Assembly: GCF_000982415.1 (NCBI RefSeq)
Contig: NZ_LANI01000017.1
Coordinates: 62,001 to 126,000, forward strand
Length of the DNA: 64,000 nt
DNA from: Kiloniella litopenaei
Lineage (GTDB): Bacteria; Pseudomonadota; Alphaproteobacteria; Kiloniellales; Kiloniellaceae
Direction: 5' to 3'
Shown here piece by piece: positions 36,596-46,830 of this stretch; positions within the stretch are counted from its first letter, which is position 1; each line of letters begins with the position of its first letter. The position numbers and the translations under genes were made by a program. The notes under the pieces are model-generated. The model searched no databases. It was not told the origin of the DNA and saw only the letters and a list, made by a program, of their open reading frames with translations.

Positions 36596-37837
36596 CTACT
36601 TTTCTGATGTCTTGGCTTTGATCGCTGCAGTATAGAGCTGTTTACTGCTCATCCCGTTACCCCCCAAGGGCAAGAAGGGCGCTTTGCTCTCTACATGTCT
36701 TTGGCGTTGGAAGATACGGATTATAGTAAAGATCACCAACAAACAGTTATTGAGCACAAAGAACATAAATATACCTTCGGGGCCAATAAACGCCATAAAT
36801 TGGGCTGCGATTGTTGGTCCCAGACTTGCGCCAACTCCATAGGCGATTAGCAATCCGGCAGAGACTTGAACAAGCTCTTTTCTGTCAGCCATGTCGTTCA
36901 CTTGTGACGCAGAAATTGGATAGATGGTAAAGGACATGCCCCCATAGATCGCAATGGCTGCTATCAGGATAATAAAACTCTGTCCTGTGGCCCAGATAAC
37001 AGCAAAGCAGGATCCAATTGTTAAAAGCGAGGAAAAGATAAGAACGGTACGTCTGTCAAAGCGATCTGAAATACGACCGATAGGAAACTGCAACAGCATA
37101 CCGCCAAAAATTGCAGCAGCCATAAAGGTCGAAATCTGGGGAATGGAAAGGCCGACATCTTTGCCAAAAACGGCGCCCATGCTGTTCAGGGAAGAGTTGG
37201 ACATACCGGCACATACAGTGCCAAATACCCCTACGGGTGAGACCAGAAATAACTTTTTGAAAGCCATGCGCTTGGGTGAACTTGGTGTCGGGGCGGTTGC
37301 TCTGGTCAAAAGCAGAGGCACCAAAGCAAAGGAATAGACCATAGAGGCAATTACAAAGAGCTGGAACTGGGCGGGATCGCCAAGCAGCATCATAAATTGC
37401 CCCGAACCGGATCCTATATAGTTGGTGATCATATAGAGGGAGAGGATTTTTCCTCTGTTTTCGTTACTGGATTTTTCATTCACCCAGCTTTCAACCACCA
37501 TAATCATGCCCGCCATGCAAAAGCCTGTCACAATCCGCAGGAAAAACCAGAAAATCGGATCGGCAAAAAGAACATGGGCAAGGACGGCAACCGAGAGGAT
37601 AGAGGCAAAAGCGGCAAAGGAGCGAATGTGTCCAACAGCCGCAATAACGCGGATGGCAAAAACTGCGCCGATCAACATACCGACAAACTGGCCAGTCATA
37701 ATCAGTCCGGTTGTTTCTGTCGAGAAGCCTTCAATTCTGCTGCGCAGGCCCAGTAGTGTATTAATCATCCCCTGACCAAGCATAAGCATGGCAAAGCTGA
37801 AAAGAAGGGATGAAATTGATCTGATTGATTGCCACAT
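36596..37837 (-). CDS. MFS transporter (YcaD-like)
   Basis: A 413-aa major facilitator with twelve hydrophobic helices. Family features include QFVGMLIGAVFAIRVIAAVG, RIVTGFCMAGMIMVVESWVN and the central QFPIGRISDRFDRRTVLI, a typical MFS loop-8/9 motif. The arrangement resembles the YcaD branch, whose substrate is not established. The gene is monocistronic and divergent from the threonine aldolase gene across a 238-base A/T-rich spacer. No drug or sugar specificity can be read from the sequence. Confidence 0.9.
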   Translation of the reverse strand: MWQSIRSISSLLFSFAMLMLGQGMINTLLGLRSRIEGFSTETTGLIMTGQFVGMLIGAVFAIRVIAAVGHIRSFAAFASILSVAVLAHVLFADPIFWFFLRIVTGFCMAGMIMVVESWVNEKSSNENRGKILSLYMITNYIGSGSGQFMMLLGDPAQFQLFVIASMVYSFALVPLLLTRATAPTPSSPKRMAFKKLFLVSPVGVFGTVCAGMSNSSLNSMGAVFGKDVGLSIPQISTFMAAAIFGGMLLQFPIGRISDRFDRRTVLIFSSLLTIGSCFAVIWATGQSFIILIAAIAIYGGMSFTIYPISASQVNDMADRKELVQVSAGLLIAYGVGASLGPTIAAQFMAFIGPEGIFMFFVLNNCLLVIFTIIRIFQRQRHVESKAPFLPLGGNGMSSKQLYTAAIKAKTSEK

Positions 37838-38075
37838 GCCGCGTATTTACCGCTGAATAGGAACAGAAGAAGAGTATTTCAGGTGACTATCTAATATCAA
37901 TTGATGGGATTCTACCTAATTGTTTATTTGGTTTTTGGATTTTATATCAAAGATTTCCGGCAAAAAATTAGATAGTTCGTGTAAAAAACTCTTTTACCGC
38001 CGCGTTGATTTCCTGTCGTGACAAAGTTTCTAGCTGTGTTTATCGTTTGCACCATTGTTTTGTAGGAGAGTTTAT

Positions 38076-39150
38076 ATGTACTCAAGCATGTTGGATCGAA
38101 AAAACAAGATTGGTTCAAATTCAGAATTAATTGCTGATTTCCGCAGTGACACCGTCACAAAGCCCAATAAAGGTATGCGCGCTGCGATGGCACAGGCCAG
38201 GGTTGGGGATGATGTTTATGATGACGATCCAACCGTATCAGAGCTTGAGCATAAACTTGCTGAAATGGCGGGTATGGAGCATGCCCTTTTTTTTTCCGAC
38301 GGGAACCCAGAGCAACCTTGCGGCTCTACTAAGTTATTGTGGCCGTGGGGATGAATATATCGCAGGGGATGAGTATCATATCTTTATTGATGAGGCTGGC
38401 GGTGCTGCCGTACTCGGGGGAATTTCTCCTTTTCCGTTGCCTACCAATAATTCAGGTGGCCTTGATCCGCAGCAGGTTAAAGATGCGATAAAACCGGATG
38501 ATTTTCACTGTCCAATCAGCCGTTTGCTATGTCTTGAAAATACAGTGTCCGGGCGAGTGCAAGATCCTGTACGCATTGCGTCCCTGGCAGCAGTGGCACA
38601 CGAAAATGACCTGTCTGTACACCTTGACGGTGCGCGCATATTCAATGCTGCAACCGCTTTGAATGTACCGTTAAAAACGCTGTGTGAGCCTGTTGATTCA
38701 ATCTCGATATGTCTTTCCAAAGGATTGGGCGCACCCGTTGGATCTGTCCTTTGCGGTTCTGAAGATTTAATCAAGCGTGCAAAGCGGATGCGAAAACTGT
38801 TGGGCGGTGGTATGCGACAGGTTGGCGTGCTTGCGGCCTGTGGTCTTTATGCTTTGGAGCATAATGTTTCCCGGCTTGGCAACGATCATAAAAAAGCGAC
38901 AAACCTGGCTCAGGGGTTACAGTCTATTCCGGAAGTTTCAATTGATATGTCCAGGGTTGAGACGAATATGGTCTTTATGAACCCGGGAGAGGGACATCAT
39001 CAAGCCCTGTGTGATTTTCTTCTCGAGGAAGGCATTCTCATTGGTGCACAGGTTCCGGAAATCCGGTTGGTTACCCATATGGACATCTCTGATGAAGCTA
39101 TAGACCTCTTGATCGAGAAAACCCGATCCTACTATCAAACGAAAAACTGA
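38076..39150 (+). pseudogene. ltaE: Low-specificity L-threonine aldolase, frameshifted at a T9 tract
   Basis: A PLP enzyme cleaving threonine to glycine and acetaldehyde. The first frame (from ATG 38076, AGGAG ahead) encodes [18 protein letters not shown] and breaks after HALFF. The following frame continues in perfect homology with [20 protein letters not shown], then VHLDGARIFNAA and LSKGLGAPVGSVLCG, the latter with the PLP lysine. The break is at nine consecutive T (38287-38295); eight T would restore a ~358-aa protein. It may be a sequencing error, a recent mutation or a slippage-tolerant tract. All other parts look intact. Confidence 0.85.
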
Positions 39151-39321
39151 CCCTTTACTGTTGGCTATGTGAAAGACCGGAATTCATCTAGACAAGTTCT
39201 TCTCCTTGTGCAGGAAAAGAGAAAGACGTTAACAGAACCTTAAAACAACCATCACGCAGGAGTCTTTGAAAGGCGGCAAACTTGTACCCACAAACATTCA
39301 AGCGTTTATGGTGCAAATTTC

Positions 39322-40149
39322 ATGGTTGCGATCAAGGTAACAGGTCTGAGCAAGACCTTCACGAAGGGCAAAAAAGCCCTGAACTCACTGGATCTACAGA
39401 TTGATAAGGGTGAGATGGTTGCCCTGATCGGGGCATCCGGTTCTGGTAAATCCACCCTGATCCGACATGTCTCGGGCTTGATGAAAAGTGACAGTGATAA
39501 CAGTAAAATCGAAGTCCTTAATCAAACCATTCAGGAGAACGGCAAGCTGGGACGCGGTGTTCGTTCTGCGCGTTCTGATGTCGGGGTCGTATTCCAACAG
39601 TTTAATCTGGTGAACCGTCTTTCTGTTTTGACAAATGTGCTCATTGGTCTTCTTGGGCAAATTCCAAGATGGCGGGGCACTTTGGGTTTTTTTACTCGCG
39701 CTGAAAAAATGTTGGCGATGAAGGCTTTGGCACGGGTTGGTATTGATAACCTTGCCGAGCAGCGTTCATCAACTTTATCAGGCGGCCAGCAACAACGCGC
39801 TGCGATTGCCCGTGCCATCACCCAGGGAGCACAAGTGATTTTAGCGGATGAGCCGATTGCTTCCCTTGATCCATCTTCTGCCCGCAAGGTCATGGATACA
39901 CTTGAAAATGTAAACAAAGAGGACGGTGTCACTGTCCTGGTTTCTTTGCATCAGGTTGACTATGCGCTTCGCTATTGCCCCCGCACAATTGCAATGCGGA
40001 ACGGTGAAATTATTTTTGATGGCGACTCAAAACGTTTGACGCCAAAACTTCTCGAACAGCTTTACGGTGATGACAGTTTGGAATTGCTAGGTTCCAATCA
40101 GCAGGAAGAGCCTGTTGTGACATCACTTCCCGAACAGGCAGTAGCTTAA
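39322..40149 (+). CDS. phnC: Phosphonate ABC transporter ATP-binding protein
   Basis: A 275-aa ABC ATPase with Walker [18 protein letters not shown]-loop [12 protein letters not shown], signature [12 protein letters not shown] and Walker [14 protein letters not shown]. The N-terminal [20 protein letters not shown] and the overall length fit PhnC. It is the first gene of the rightward phn operon, with the binding protein and permease behind it. An incomplete GTNTANAC-like ATCTAGAC lies upstream at 39186. Confidence 0.95.
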   Translation: MVAIKVTGLSKTFTKGKKALNSLDLQIDKGEMVALIGASGSGKSTLIRHVSGLMKSDSDNSKIEVLNQTIQENGKLGRGVRSARSDVGVVFQQFNLVNRLSVLTNVLIGLLGQIPRWRGTLGFFTRAEKMLAMKALARVGIDNLAEQRSSTLSGGQQQRAAIARAITQGAQVILADEPIASLDPSSARKVMDTLENVNKEDGVTVLVSLHQVDYALRYCPRTIAMRNGEIIFDGDSKRLTPKLLEQLYGDDSLELLGSNQQEEPVVTSLPEQAVA

Positions 40150-40216
40150 CGACTACGACCTGCAGTTCCTTATTCATCTGGCATTTATGTACTCTAAAAC
40201 TAGGAGAACAGGTAAA

Positions 40217-41233
40217 ATGGTTCGCAAACTTATCGCTACTGCAGCTGTTGCAGTAACAGCACTTGTTGGTGGTGTCGCCCAGGCTGATACCAACTACAAA
40301 CCTCTTGAGAAAGATCCAACAGAGTTGAACTTCGGGATCATTTCAACAGAATCAACTTCTAACCTGAAAGAACAGTGGGTTCCTTTGATGAAGGACCTGG
40401 AAACTGCTCTTGGTATGAAAGTTAATCCTTTCTTTGCCCCTGACTATGCGGGTGTTATCGAAGCAATGCGCTTTGGTAAAGTTCATTTGGCTTGGTTCGG
40501 TAACAAATCCGGTATCGAAGCTGTTGATCGTTCCGGTGGTGAGGTTTTTGCTCAGACATCCAAAGCTGACGGCAGCCAAGGGTATTATTCACACATTATC
40601 ACGCACGTTGATAACAAGGACATCAATAGCCTTGAAGATATCTTCAAATGTGACAAGTCTTTGAACTTTGGTATCGGTGATCCAAATTCTACGTCTGGTT
40701 TCCTGGTTCCTTCATATTACGTTTTTGCTCAGAACAATGTTGATCCAAAAGAGTGTTTCAAAACTGTTCGTAATGCGAACCACGAAACGAACCTGATGGC
40801 GACTGCTAACAAACAGGTTCATGTTGCTGCCAACAATTCAGAGCAAATTGGTCGCTCTATGAAAAAAGCACCGGAAGCAGCTGAAAAAATTAAAGTAATC
40901 TGGACGTCTCCGCTAATTCCATCTGACCCGATGGTTTATCGCAAAGATATGTCCAAAGAACTTAAGTCTCGTATCAAAGCCTTCTTCCTGGGTTATGGTC
41001 GTATTGGTGATGTCGCCCATGCTAAAGAAGTTTTGGGTGGTATCTCTGATGGTCAAGGGCTGTTCATGGAAAGCAACAACACACAGCTATACCCTGTACG
41101 TCAGCTGGCTCTGTTCAAAAATAAGCTAAAGATCGAAGGTAACGAAGGTCTTTCCGCTGATGATAAAGAGAAAAAGCTACTGGTAATTAACAATAAACTT
41201 TCTGATCTGAAAGTTCTGGTCGCTGCTCAATAA
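40217..41233 (+). CDS. phnD: Phosphonate ABC transporter substrate-binding protein
   Basis: A 338-aa periplasmic protein. Signal peptide ([20 protein letters not shown], cut near AQA before DTNY). The mature part has [19 protein letters not shown] and [20 protein letters not shown], the PhnD phosphonate-binding helix region. ATG at 40217 has AGGAG about 10 bases ahead; a frame from 40187 lacks one. A strong hairpin terminator after the gene should favour its expression over phnE. Confidence 0.95.
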   Translation: MVRKLIATAAVAVTALVGGVAQADTNYKPLEKDPTELNFGIISTESTSNLKEQWVPLMKDLETALGMKVNPFFAPDYAGVIEAMRFGKVHLAWFGNKSGIEAVDRSGGEVFAQTSKADGSQGYYSHIITHVDNKDINSLEDIFKCDKSLNFGIGDPNSTSGFLVPSYYVFAQNNVDPKECFKTVRNANHETNLMATANKQVHVAANNSEQIGRSMKKAPEAAEKIKVIWTSPLIPSDPMVYRKDMSKELKSRIKAFFLGYGRIGDVAHAKEVLGGISDGQGLFMESNNTQLYPVRQLALFKNKLKIEGNEGLSADDKEKKLLVINNKLSDLKVLVAAQ

Positions 41234-41247
41234 GCAATGACAATACG

Positions 41248-41277
41248 AAAACGGTGCTCTCTTTGAGCACCGTTTTT
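41248..41277 (+). terminator. Attenuating terminator after phnD
   Basis: AAAACGGTGCTC (41248-41259) pairs perfectly with 41265-41276 around a 5-base loop and runs into T residues. It separates phnD from the permease gene. Read-through or a downstream promoter is needed for phnE and the accessory genes. Confidence 0.9.
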
Positions 41278-41325
41278 CTGTTCATAAGAACAGTTATTCC
41301 CTTCATCAATATAAGATTTTTTCCG

Positions 41326-42132
41326 ATGTCTAATCTTTCAGAAACTCAAAAATCCATCGAAATTCCTGCTCATGATTTGAAGCGGTCCGTTGGTAGTTTG
41401 GTTATGTGGGCTGTCTTTTTTGCCTTGCTGGCACTGTCATGGGAAGGGGCCGATATGCGGCCTTGGGATCTGATTGAAAATGCAGAAAACATGAGCCAAT
41501 TTGCCTCTGGTTTCTTCCCGCCGGATATGTCGCAGTGGAAAATGTACACTGAAGAAATCTGGATTACGATTCAGATTGCGATCTGGGGAACAGCCCTCAG
41601 TATTGTTTGTTCAATACCTTTTGGCATTTTGTGTTCTGAAAATATTGTACCCTGGTGGGTTTATCAGCCTGTTCGTCGGCTTATGGATGCAGCTCGCGCA
41701 ATTAATGAAATGGTATTTGCCATGCTCTTTGTTGTTGCTGTTGGCCTTGGGCCATTTGCGGGTGTTCTTGCCCTATGGATACATACAACCGGTGTTTTGG
41801 CCAAGCTATTCTCTGAAGCTGTCGAAGCGATAGATCCAAGCCCTGTTGAAGGCATCCGGGCAACAGGCGCAACAGGCCTGCAGGAAGTAATTTTTGGTGT
41901 GATACCACAGGTTTTACCACTCTGGATCTCCTATTCACTGTATCGTTTTGAGTCTAATGTTCGTTCTGCAACGGTTCTTGGTATCGTTGGTGCTGGCGGA
42001 ATTGGCATGGTTTTGTGGGAAAACATTCGTGGCTTCTATTATGCTGAAACCGCAGCCGTTATTATTCTGATTATCATATCAGTCAGCCTTTTGGATGTCC
42101 TATCTCAACGCCTAAGAAAAATGGTTATCTAA
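41326..42132 (+). CDS. phnE: Phosphonate ABC transporter permease
   Basis: A 268-aa inner-membrane permease with about six helices; the coupling-loop region is [20 protein letters not shown] followed by [20 protein letters not shown], the EAA-type motif. ATG at 41326 is the likely start. It has no clear ribosome site, and a longer frame from 41254 begins inside the terminator. Only one phnE is present, whereas many alphaproteobacteria carry two adjacent ones. Four bases separate it from the next gene. Confidence 0.93.
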   Translation: MSNLSETQKSIEIPAHDLKRSVGSLVMWAVFFALLALSWEGADMRPWDLIENAENMSQFASGFFPPDMSQWKMYTEEIWITIQIAIWGTALSIVCSIPFGILCSENIVPWWVYQPVRRLMDAARAINEMVFAMLFVVAVGLGPFAGVLALWIHTTGVLAKLFSEAVEAIDPSPVEGIRATGATGLQEVIFGVIPQVLPLWISYSLYRFESNVRSATVLGIVGAGGIGMVLWENIRGFYYAETAAVIILIIISVSLLDVLSQRLRKMVI

Positions 42133-42135
42133 AAA

Positions 42136-42780
42136 ATGTACTTCCAAACCCAACCTCATGAAAAAAAACAACTTTTCGAAATGCCGACTGTTGCTGGTAC
42201 CGCTGTCGTATTGGATAGTCATTTGGGGCAATGGACTGAGGTTGGGGAGGGAACCAAGATTGTAGAAAGTAAACTGGATGATTATAGCTATGTCGTGAAT
42301 AACTGCGATATTATCTATAGCCAGATAGGCAAGTTTGTGAATATTGCGGCTTTTGTTCGCCTTAATCCAGGGCAACATCCTATGGACCGGGCAAGCATGC
42401 ATCATTTTCAATATCGGAGTGATGCTTATGATATGGGGGATGATGATACCGAATTTTTCAACTGGCGGCGTTCGTCCCCTGTTCATGTCGATCATGATGT
42501 ATGGATTGGTCACGGCGCAATTGTCAAAGGTGGCGTTCACATTGGTACTGGATCTGTAATTGGTTCAGGAGCCGTTGTTACCAAAGATGTTGCGCCTTAT
42601 TCTATTGTTGCCGGTGTTCCTGCTACGGAAATTCGTTCCCGTTTCGAGAAACCTATTCAAAAGGCTCTCTTGCGGATCAGGTGGTGGGACTGGGGACATG
42701 ATCTGTTGACGCTACGTTTAAGTGATTTTAGAAAACTTACGATTGATGAATTCTGTTTGAAGTATGATCCCGAATTATAG
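42136..42780 (+). CDS. Phosphonate-operon hexapeptide-repeat acetyltransferase-like protein
   Basis: A 214-aa left-handed beta-helix transferase: repeats such as VGEGTKIVESKLDDYSYV and HVDHDVWIGHGAIVKGGVHI, then GSVIGSGAVVTKDVAPYSIV. This is the hexapeptide family regularly found in phn operons of alphaproteobacteria. Known relatives are thought to acylate an aminophosphonate or C-P lyase substrate, but the reaction is not well established. It follows phnE directly and precedes the DUF1045 gene. Confidence 0.9.
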   Translation: MYFQTQPHEKKQLFEMPTVAGTAVVLDSHLGQWTEVGEGTKIVESKLDDYSYVVNNCDIIYSQIGKFVNIAAFVRLNPGQHPMDRASMHHFQYRSDAYDMGDDDTEFFNWRRSSPVHVDHDVWIGHGAIVKGGVHIGTGSVIGSGAVVTKDVAPYSIVAGVPATEIRSRFEKPIQKALLRIRWWDWGHDLLTLRLSDFRKLTIDEFCLKYDPEL

Positions 42781-42813
42781 TCAAGGATCTGAAAAATATA
42801 GGGTATATAAATA

Positions 42814-43515
42814 ATGGTTTATGAACGCTATGCCATTTATTATGTTCCGCGGTTAGAGAGTGATTTAGGGCAATTTGGGAATGCATGGCTTGGCTATGAC
42901 CCCGTTTCTGGCAAGGATATTCCAAGGCCAACAGTTCAAGGGATGACTTCCCAAGAGATTGTAAGCATTACGAAAGGTGCAGGGCGTTACGCTTTTCATG
43001 GAACATTAAGATCTCCTTTTAAGTTACGGAAAAATCGTAGCTTAAGCTCTCTGGATAAAGCTCTTCAATCATTTGCAGCAAAAGTTCATCCGATTATCTG
43101 CGGACCACTTTCCATAAGATCAATAGGGCGCTTTCTGGCGCTTGTTCCTGATGACCCGGAAAATCAAATTCCTGGTCTTGCTGAAAAATGTATGAGAGCG
43201 TTTGACAATTTCAGGTTGGCACCAGGAAAGCAGGAACTCGACCGTCGGCGCCAAGCTGGCCTCACGGATATTCAGGAACAGCTTCTTCTGCGCTGGGGAT
43301 ACCCTTTTGTGATGGAAGAATTCCGTTTTCACCTGACGTTGAGCGACAAGCTTGAGGGGATGGACCTGCTCAGATATCAGGCTTTACTTGAAAAGCATTG
43401 TAACGGCTTGTGCAACGAGCCTTTTGTCATTGATGAAATCGCTCTTTTGGGCGACCCGGGGCAAGGCGGGAAATTTGAAGAAATTTCCCGTTATAAACTT
43501 TCAGCTGCCAACTGA
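42814..43515 (+). CDS. DUF1045 phosphonate-operon protein, 2H phosphoesterase-like
   Basis: A 233-aa member of the DUF1045 family that accompanies C-P lyase genes. The N-terminal RYAIYYVP strand is followed by two H-x-T motifs, FHGTLRSPFKL and FRFHLTLS, as in the 2H phosphoesterase superfamily. A role in opening cyclic phosphate intermediates of phosphonate breakdown, replacing PhnP, is a plausible inference since no phnP is visible. It is the last gene of the rightward phn operon and converges on phnN. Confidence 0.9.
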   Translation: MVYERYAIYYVPRLESDLGQFGNAWLGYDPVSGKDIPRPTVQGMTSQEIVSITKGAGRYAFHGTLRSPFKLRKNRSLSSLDKALQSFAAKVHPIICGPLSIRSIGRFLALVPDDPENQIPGLAEKCMRAFDNFRLAPGKQELDRRRQAGLTDIQEQLLLRWGYPFVMEEFRFHLTLSDKLEGMDLLRYQALLEKHCNGLCNEPFVIDEIALLGDPGQGGKFEEISRYKLSAAN

Positions 43516-43575
43516 TTATCCCTGCGAATTGGTTATCCTGCGAATTGGTTATCTCTGTGAATTGGTTATCATTGG
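43516..43575. repeat. 16-17 bp tandem repeat at the convergent phn junction
   Basis: Three and a half units of TTATCCCTGCGAATTGG type: 43516-43532, 43533-43548 (one base shorter), 43549-43565 and a partial 43566-43575. It begins two bases after the DUF1045 stop and its end includes the phnN stop codon. No conventional terminator hairpin was seen between the two operons. Confidence 0.8.
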
Positions 43576-44174
43576 CCCCGGAGTGTTGGGGATTCTGTGT
43601 AGAGGTAGGGGTGGTTGGTCTGTAGATAGGGGTTTTCGATCGCTATAACAAAATTGCTAATGGCTTCTTCGAGTGAGCCACTGTTATCGATCTCAATGAC
43701 ATCATCACCACGTACGCGATAGGATTTGGCACGTTCTAACCTTTTTTGAATATCTGCTTCACTTTCCCGTCCACGGGCATGCAATCGCCGAGACAGAATA
43801 TCGGGATCAACTGTGATCGAGATTATTCTCAGGTTCGGGTATTCGCTACGGGCTTCGTTAAGAACACTCCGGGATACATTGACAACAACACATTTACCTT
43901 CGGATAGTTCGTCATTGATAGATCTGGGAATGCCATACTTTAAATCGTGTGCGTCCCATGAAAGGGCAAAAATACCTGCCCTTTTTTTTCGGGTGAATTC
44001 CTCAACAGAAAGGCCTAGATGATTTTCACCGCCAGCATTTGCGGGGCGGGTGATTGATCGTCTTGGGAAAATAACGCTTGTGGTGTTGCTAAAGCGTTGA
44101 CGGGCGGCATCAAGCAAGGTGTCCTTGCCTGCGCCACTTGGTCCAACGACAAGGTAAAGCCAGCCAGTTTCCAT
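43569..44174 (-). CDS. phnN: Ribose 1,5-bisphosphate phosphokinase
   Basis: A 201-aa P-loop kinase that converts ribose 1,5-bisphosphate to PRPP, the salvage step of C-P lyase. Walker A is GPSGAGKDTLL; VIFPRRSITRPANAGGENHLG is family-typical. ATG at 44174 lies one base after the phnM stop. A longer frame from 44273 would overlap phnM. The C-terminal ~18 residues (NPYLQ then HPYLY) are repetitive and run into the 17-bp repeat, so the tail may be an extension. Confidence 0.92.
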   Translation of the reverse strand: METGWLYLVVGPSGAGKDTLLDAARQRFSNTTSVIFPRRSITRPANAGGENHLGLSVEEFTRKKRAGIFALSWDAHDLKYGIPRSINDELSEGKCVVVNVSRSVLNEARSEYPNLRIISITVDPDILSRRLHARGRESEADIQKRLERAKSYRVRGDDVIEIDNSGSLEEAISNFVIAIENPYLQTNHPYLYTESPTLRGQ

Positions 44175-44175
44175 T

Positions 44176-45318
44176 TTAAGAGACCCTGTTTCCTTCGCGC
44201 CATACACCTCTGACAACAGGGTGGTGGTGCGAGTGGTGGACATGAATAAGATCGGCACGTTTTCCCAAGGCAATTTCGCCCCGGTCCGTTAAGCCAACAC
44301 GCTCTGCCGGTGTCTTGGTAACCGTCTGAATTGATTTGGGCAGGTCGTAGGCATCAAAATCTTCATAGAGCAACATCGCAGCGTGCAGTAAGCTATGGGG
44401 AACGTAGTCACTGGAAATAATATCCAGATATCCTTCCTTGGCCAGTTCGCCCGCCGAAACGTTACCGGAGTGAGATTTTCCCCGAACTACATTGGGGCCT
44501 CCCATCATAACGGCCAAGCCGGAATTATGTGAACTGCGGGCTGCTTCCAGTGTGGTGGGAAATTCAGCGACCGTCATACCATCAGATACGGCTTCTTCCA
44601 CGTGGGTTTCAGTAGCATCGTCATGACTTGCAAGAGCGAAACCGTTATCATGAGCCGTGCCCACAACGTATTTACGGTTCTTTTGGCTGTATCTTTCTTG
44701 ATCCTGACGTCTTTCGGAAATGAATTTCTCCATTTCACCGTCGCTTAAGCCATATTTCCCCTGATAGTAAATGTAATAGGCATCCAGCGATACAAACTGT
44801 CTTTGTCCGGGCGTATGATCCATAACGGATAGCATTCGCACCAGATTGTTTTTCGACAACTTGTCCAAAGCCGGGGCCATATCAGCATAACTGACTTCAC
44901 ATCGCAGATGTATTAGATGATCTGCGCGTAGCAGGTTTTCGCGATTGGCGTGAACGAGGCTGCCGACCATTTCTTCCAGTCGTTTAACCCGGCTGCTCCC
45001 TTCGTTTACATCACCCACGGCTATGGCATCAAATACAGTCGTAATCCCTGCACTTGCGACTTGACTGTCGTGACTGACAACTGCGGCAACAGATGGCCAC
45101 TCTGTCTTTGGGCGAGGGGTCATATGTTTCTCAAGGTTATCAGTGTGTAGTTCGACCAGACCTGGAAGCAAGAGATCGCCGTCCATATCCAGCGCACTGG
45201 ATATGGATACGTTTCTTGTCGAGATATCTTCAATCTTGCCATTGGCAATTTTTAAGGATCCGTGAACAACTTCGTTCGCCAGAACTATTTTTGCATTGGT
45301 GAAGACTTTTTCATTCAT
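44176..45318 (-). CDS. phnM: Alpha-D-ribose 1-methylphosphonate 5-triphosphate diphosphatase
   Basis: A 380-aa amidohydrolase-fold enzyme that removes pyrophosphate from the ribose methylphosphonate triphosphate intermediate. Metal-ligand motifs LPGLVELHTDNLEKH, LASHDDATETHVEEA and SDYVPHSLLHAAML are present. It starts two bases after phnL and ends one base before phnN, in the middle of the leftward operon. Confidence 0.95.
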   Translation of the reverse strand: MNEKVFTNAKIVLANEVVHGSLKIANGKIEDISTRNVSISSALDMDGDLLLPGLVELHTDNLEKHMTPRPKTEWPSVAAVVSHDSQVASAGITTVFDAIAVGDVNEGSSRVKRLEEMVGSLVHANRENLLRADHLIHLRCEVSYADMAPALDKLSKNNLVRMLSVMDHTPGQRQFVSLDAYYIYYQGKYGLSDGEMEKFISERRQDQERYSQKNRKYVVGTAHDNGFALASHDDATETHVEEAVSDGMTVAEFPTTLEAARSSHNSGLAVMMGGPNVVRGKSHSGNVSAGELAKEGYLDIISSDYVPHSLLHAAMLLYEDFDAYDLPKSIQTVTKTPAERVGLTDRGEIALGKRADLIHVHHSHHHPVVRGVWREGNRVS

Positions 45319-45320
45319 CT

Positions 45321-46016
45321 CTAAACACTCTGAAATTGGGTGACATCAAAGGTTCTGGAACAAACCGCTTCTCTTGCTTCGTGATCGTGAAAAATGCCCA
45401 GAATTGCGCAACCTCTGTCCTTGGCCTGTTCGATCAGGTCAAGAACTGTTTGTCTGTTCACAGCATCAAGAGAGGCCGTTGGTTCATCGAGTAACAGGAT
45501 TGGATAATCCGCGATAAATCCCCGGGCGATATTGACACGTTGCTGCTCACCCCCGGAAAAGGTCAGGGGAGATAAACTCCACAAGCGTTCAGGTATTCGC
45601 AAACGTGCAAGAATGTCCTGCGCCTTTGCAATGGCCTGTTCTTTATCCACTCCGAGCGCAAGAAGTGGTTCGGCGACAATCTCAATGGTCGGTACCCTTG
45701 GAATGACACGTAAAAACTGACTGACGTAGCCGAGAGTACGCTTTCTGATATCCAGAACTTGATGCGGGTCTGCCGTGGCTATATCAACCAGTCGATCATT
45801 ATGGCGGATATGAATGCTGCCTTTGTTGCATATGTAGTTGGCGTATAGCATGCGCATAAAAGTACTCTTACCTGAACCTGATTCACCTGTTAGCGCAACG
45901 CATTCACCCTGATTTAAAAAGAAGGAAATGCCTTCGAATACCGGGATTGTCATGCTTGCCTGATTGTGGAGAGTAAAATGTTTTGCGACATTTTCCACGT
46001 TAATCATTTTTGACAT
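45321..46016 (-). CDS. phnL: C-P lyase complex ABC-type protein PhnL
   Basis: A 231-aa ABC-fold ATPase: Walker [19 protein letters not shown], signature [14 protein letters not shown], Walker [14 protein letters not shown]. PhnL is required for phosphonate use and binds with PhnK to the PhnGHIJ core. ATG at 46016 is preferred because AAGGA lies 7 bases ahead of it, compared with one base for an ATG two codons earlier. It follows phnK by 10 bases. Confidence 0.95.
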   Translation of the reverse strand: MSKMINVENVAKHFTLHNQASMTIPVFEGISFFLNQGECVALTGESGSGKSTFMRMLYANYICNKGSIHIRHNDRLVDIATADPHQVLDIRKRTLGYVSQFLRVIPRVPTIEIVAEPLLALGVDKEQAIAKAQDILARLRIPERLWSLSPLTFSGGEQQRVNIARGFIADYPILLLDEPTASLDAVNRQTVLDLIEQAKDRGCAILGIFHDHEAREAVCSRTFDVTQFQSV

Positions 46017-46026
46017 ATTCATGTCC

Positions 46027-46830
46027 TTAAGATTGCAATATCGATGAAACGAGAAGCTGTGTGTAAGGGTCCTGGGGATCGTCAAGAACCTGATCCGTTA
46101 AGCCGCTTTCAACAACCTGCCCGCTTTTCATCACCATAAGACGATGGGACAATAATCGGGCGACTGCGAGGTCATGTGTGACAATGACGACTGATAGCCC
46201 GAGATTTTGCACAAGCCCCCGAAGAAGATCGAGCAGCTTTGCCTGTACGGAGACATCCAGACCGCCTGTTGGTTCATCCATAAAGACCAGACGGGGAGCC
46301 GTCACAAGATTGCGGGCTATTTGCAGTCTCTGCTGCATGCCGCCGGAAAAAGTGGAGGGAAGATCATCAAGGCGTTCTGTTGCTATTTCAACCTTGCCAA
46401 GCCAGTCTGTTGCGGTATCCCGGATGTTGCCATAGTGCCGCCAGCCAACGGCCATCAGTCTTTCGCCTATGTTGGCACCGGCGCTGACACCCATTCTGAG
46501 GCCATCACGCGGGTTTTGATGAACAAAGGCCCAGTCTGTGCGCATAAGAAAGCGGCGTTCGGGTTCACTCATATCTGCAAAGAGATTTTGCTCACCATCA
46601 TGACGGGTGTGATAGCTGACGGATCCAAAGGTCGGTTTGAGCTGTGCGGAGATACAGTTGAGAAGGGTGGATTTTCCTGATCCGGACTCACCGACAATCC
46701 CAAGAACTTCACCGGGACGAAGGTCAAATGATATGTTCTGACATCCGATCCGGTTTCCATACATCATGGTCAGGTCTTTGACGCTTAAAAGGGCTTGCTC
46801 TGGTGATTGTGTTTGATTTGAGGAAGTCAT
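46027..46830 (-). CDS. phnK: C-P lyase complex ABC-type protein PhnK
   Basis: A 267-aa ABC-fold ATPase with Walker [17 protein letters not shown], signature [14 protein letters not shown], Walker [15 protein letters not shown] and a [14 protein letters not shown] start. In known complexes PhnK docks on the PhnJ subunit. The start overlaps the phnJ stop (ATGA), which couples their translation. Confidence 0.95.
   Translation of the reverse strand: MTSSNQTQSPEQALLSVKDLTMMYGNRIGCQNISFDLRPGEVLGIVGESGSGKSTLLNCISAQLKPTFGSVSYHTRHDGEQNLFADMSEPERRFLMRTDWAFVHQNPRDGLRMGVSAGANIGERLMAVGWRHYGNIRDTATDWLGKVEIATERLDDLPSTFSGGMQQRLQIARNLVTAPRLVFMDEPTGGLDVSVQAKLLDLLRGLVQNLGLSVVIVTHDLAVARLLSHRLMVMKSGQVVESGLTDQVLDDPQDPYTQLLVSSILQS

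Noticed and set aside
38055-38354. A separate 99-aa gene before the threonine aldolase
   Set aside because: It is the 5' part of the same aldolase, separated only by one extra T in a T9 tract.
46207-46680. 157-aa plus-strand ORF opposite phnK
   Set aside because: It lies entirely antisense to a well-supported gene with complete ABC motifs and has no recognisable product.
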